Source of the DNA: Candidatus Dormiibacterota bacterium
GTDB taxonomy: Bacteria > Chloroflexota > Dormibacteria > Dormibacterales > Dormibacteraceae
Length of the DNA: 64,000 nt
Reading direction: 5' to 3'
Assembly (NCBI GenBank): GCA_003169845.1
Contig: PNAG01000017.1
Coordinates: 1 to 64,000 of the forward strand
In this document: piece by piece, positions 63,640 to 64,000 of the stretch
How the letters are laid out: each line of letters opens with the position of its first letter
How positions within the stretch are numbered: the stretch's first letter is position 1
Translations under genes and position numbers: made by a program
Notes under the pieces: generated by a model
The model's database searches: none
Told to the model about the DNA's origin: nothing
The model's input: the letters and a program-made list of their open reading frames with translations, nothing else

Positions 63640-64000
63640 GCTCGAACAGCAGCTGACCGCCCTCGGCGCCTCCCTGGACTGGCCGCCCACCCCGGACCTA
63701 GCATCCCGGAGGGTGAGATACCTCCCCGCTAGCCGGGGAGGTCGGGTGCCGCTGGCGGCGACCGGGTGGTGGGGTCCGGTTGGCAACCCGCCTAAATGGG
63801 CCCTGGCCGCCGCGGCAGTCGTGATCGCCGTCACCGCCCTCTCGATCTACCCGCCCAGCCGCGAAGCGATCGCGAACTGGGTCAACGTCCACACCAGCTT
63901 CCAGCAGGTTCCGCACCTGGCTACGCCGTCTCCCCAGCCCCCCGGGCCGCTGGGCGAAAGACTGGGACTCGGCGGCCGCACCACGCTGCCCGACGCGCAG
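63632..64000 (+). CDS. Probable anti-sigma factor, cut by the window end
   Basis: At least 123 residues, no stop inside the window. A cytoplasmic N terminus (about 70 residues) is followed by one membrane helix (WALAAAAVVIAVTALSIYPP) and an outside region. The overlap with the sigma gene and the single helix fit a membrane anti-sigma protein; no zinc-binding HxxxCxxC motif is seen in the N terminus. Confidence 0.6.
   Translation, partial: MPELEQQLTALGASLDWPPTPDLASRRVRYLPASRGGRVPLAATGWWGPVGNPPKWALAAAAVVIAVTALSIYPPSREAIANWVNVHTSFQQVPHLATPSPQPPGPLGERLGLGGRTTLPDAQ

Overview
This is a high-GC bacterial chromosome segment with no rRNA operon. It has several F420-type enzymes (two luciferase-like monooxygenases and one PPOX-family protein), a sortase, twin-arginine and lipoprotein signals and many single-membrane-span secreted proteins. 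That mix fits a Gram-positive-like (monoderm), high-GC soil lineage such as Actinomycetota or Chloroflexota/Dormibacterota. This placement is inferred from gene content only.

Layout. (1) 1-6.7 kb is backbone: cold-shock protein, typA/bipA, fatty-acid desaturase, a membrane protein and L-lactate permease. (2) 6.69-13.3 kb is a degenerate accretion module between two 3' fragments of a tRNA-Leu gene. It holds a large secreted repeat protein with a truncated paralogue, an IS3-type transposase remnant, a tyrosine recombinase with a replaced N terminus and a toxin/antitoxin-like gene pair. (3) 13.245-36.79 kb is an integrative element bounded by an exact 55-bp direct repeat, which is the 3' part of the intact tRNA-Leu(CAA) at 36734-36820. 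The integrase lies directly next to that tRNA. The mobility core is a helix-turn-helix repressor, a TraG/VirD4-type ATPase and a replication-relaxation protein, preceded by about 0.5 kb of clustered 11-bp repeats that look like an origin or transfer site. The cargo is defence-like: a PIN nuclease, two DUF2321-type zinc proteins, two Mrr-type endonucleases, a TIGR02391/Ymh protein, a D12-class adenine methylase next to a nuclease-DGQHR fusion, and an AbiEi/AbiEii pair. Inverted tRNA-Pro 3' fragments inside the element show more than one integration event. (4) 36.8-57.8 kb is backbone: FecR-domain proteins, a degenerate kinase, tRNA-Leu(UAG), S9 peptidase, thiolase, nicotinamidase, dodecin, F420-type enzymes, msrB, and a LysE-PaaI-PhzF-selenoprotein operon. 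Next come a second LLM enzyme, an SDR, a two-component system with a Tat phosphoesterase, and a receiver-less winged-helix protein. (5) 57.9-64 kb is an envelope cluster: two paralogous ice-binding (DUF3494) proteins with a shared C-terminal anchor, a class F-like sortase, YggT, GlsB with a decayed second copy, and an ECF sigma factor with the start of its likely anti-sigma partner.

The two strongest non-routine observations are these. First, two adjacent minus-strand frames (48701-48195 and 48176-47844) are one gene of the glycine-reductase selenoprotein B family, read through an in-frame UGA followed at the right distance by a SECIS-like hairpin. Second, the element's Dam / nuclease-DGQHR / Mrr block looks like an uncharacterised restriction-type system. 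All family assignments come from reading motifs by eye; no database search was run.
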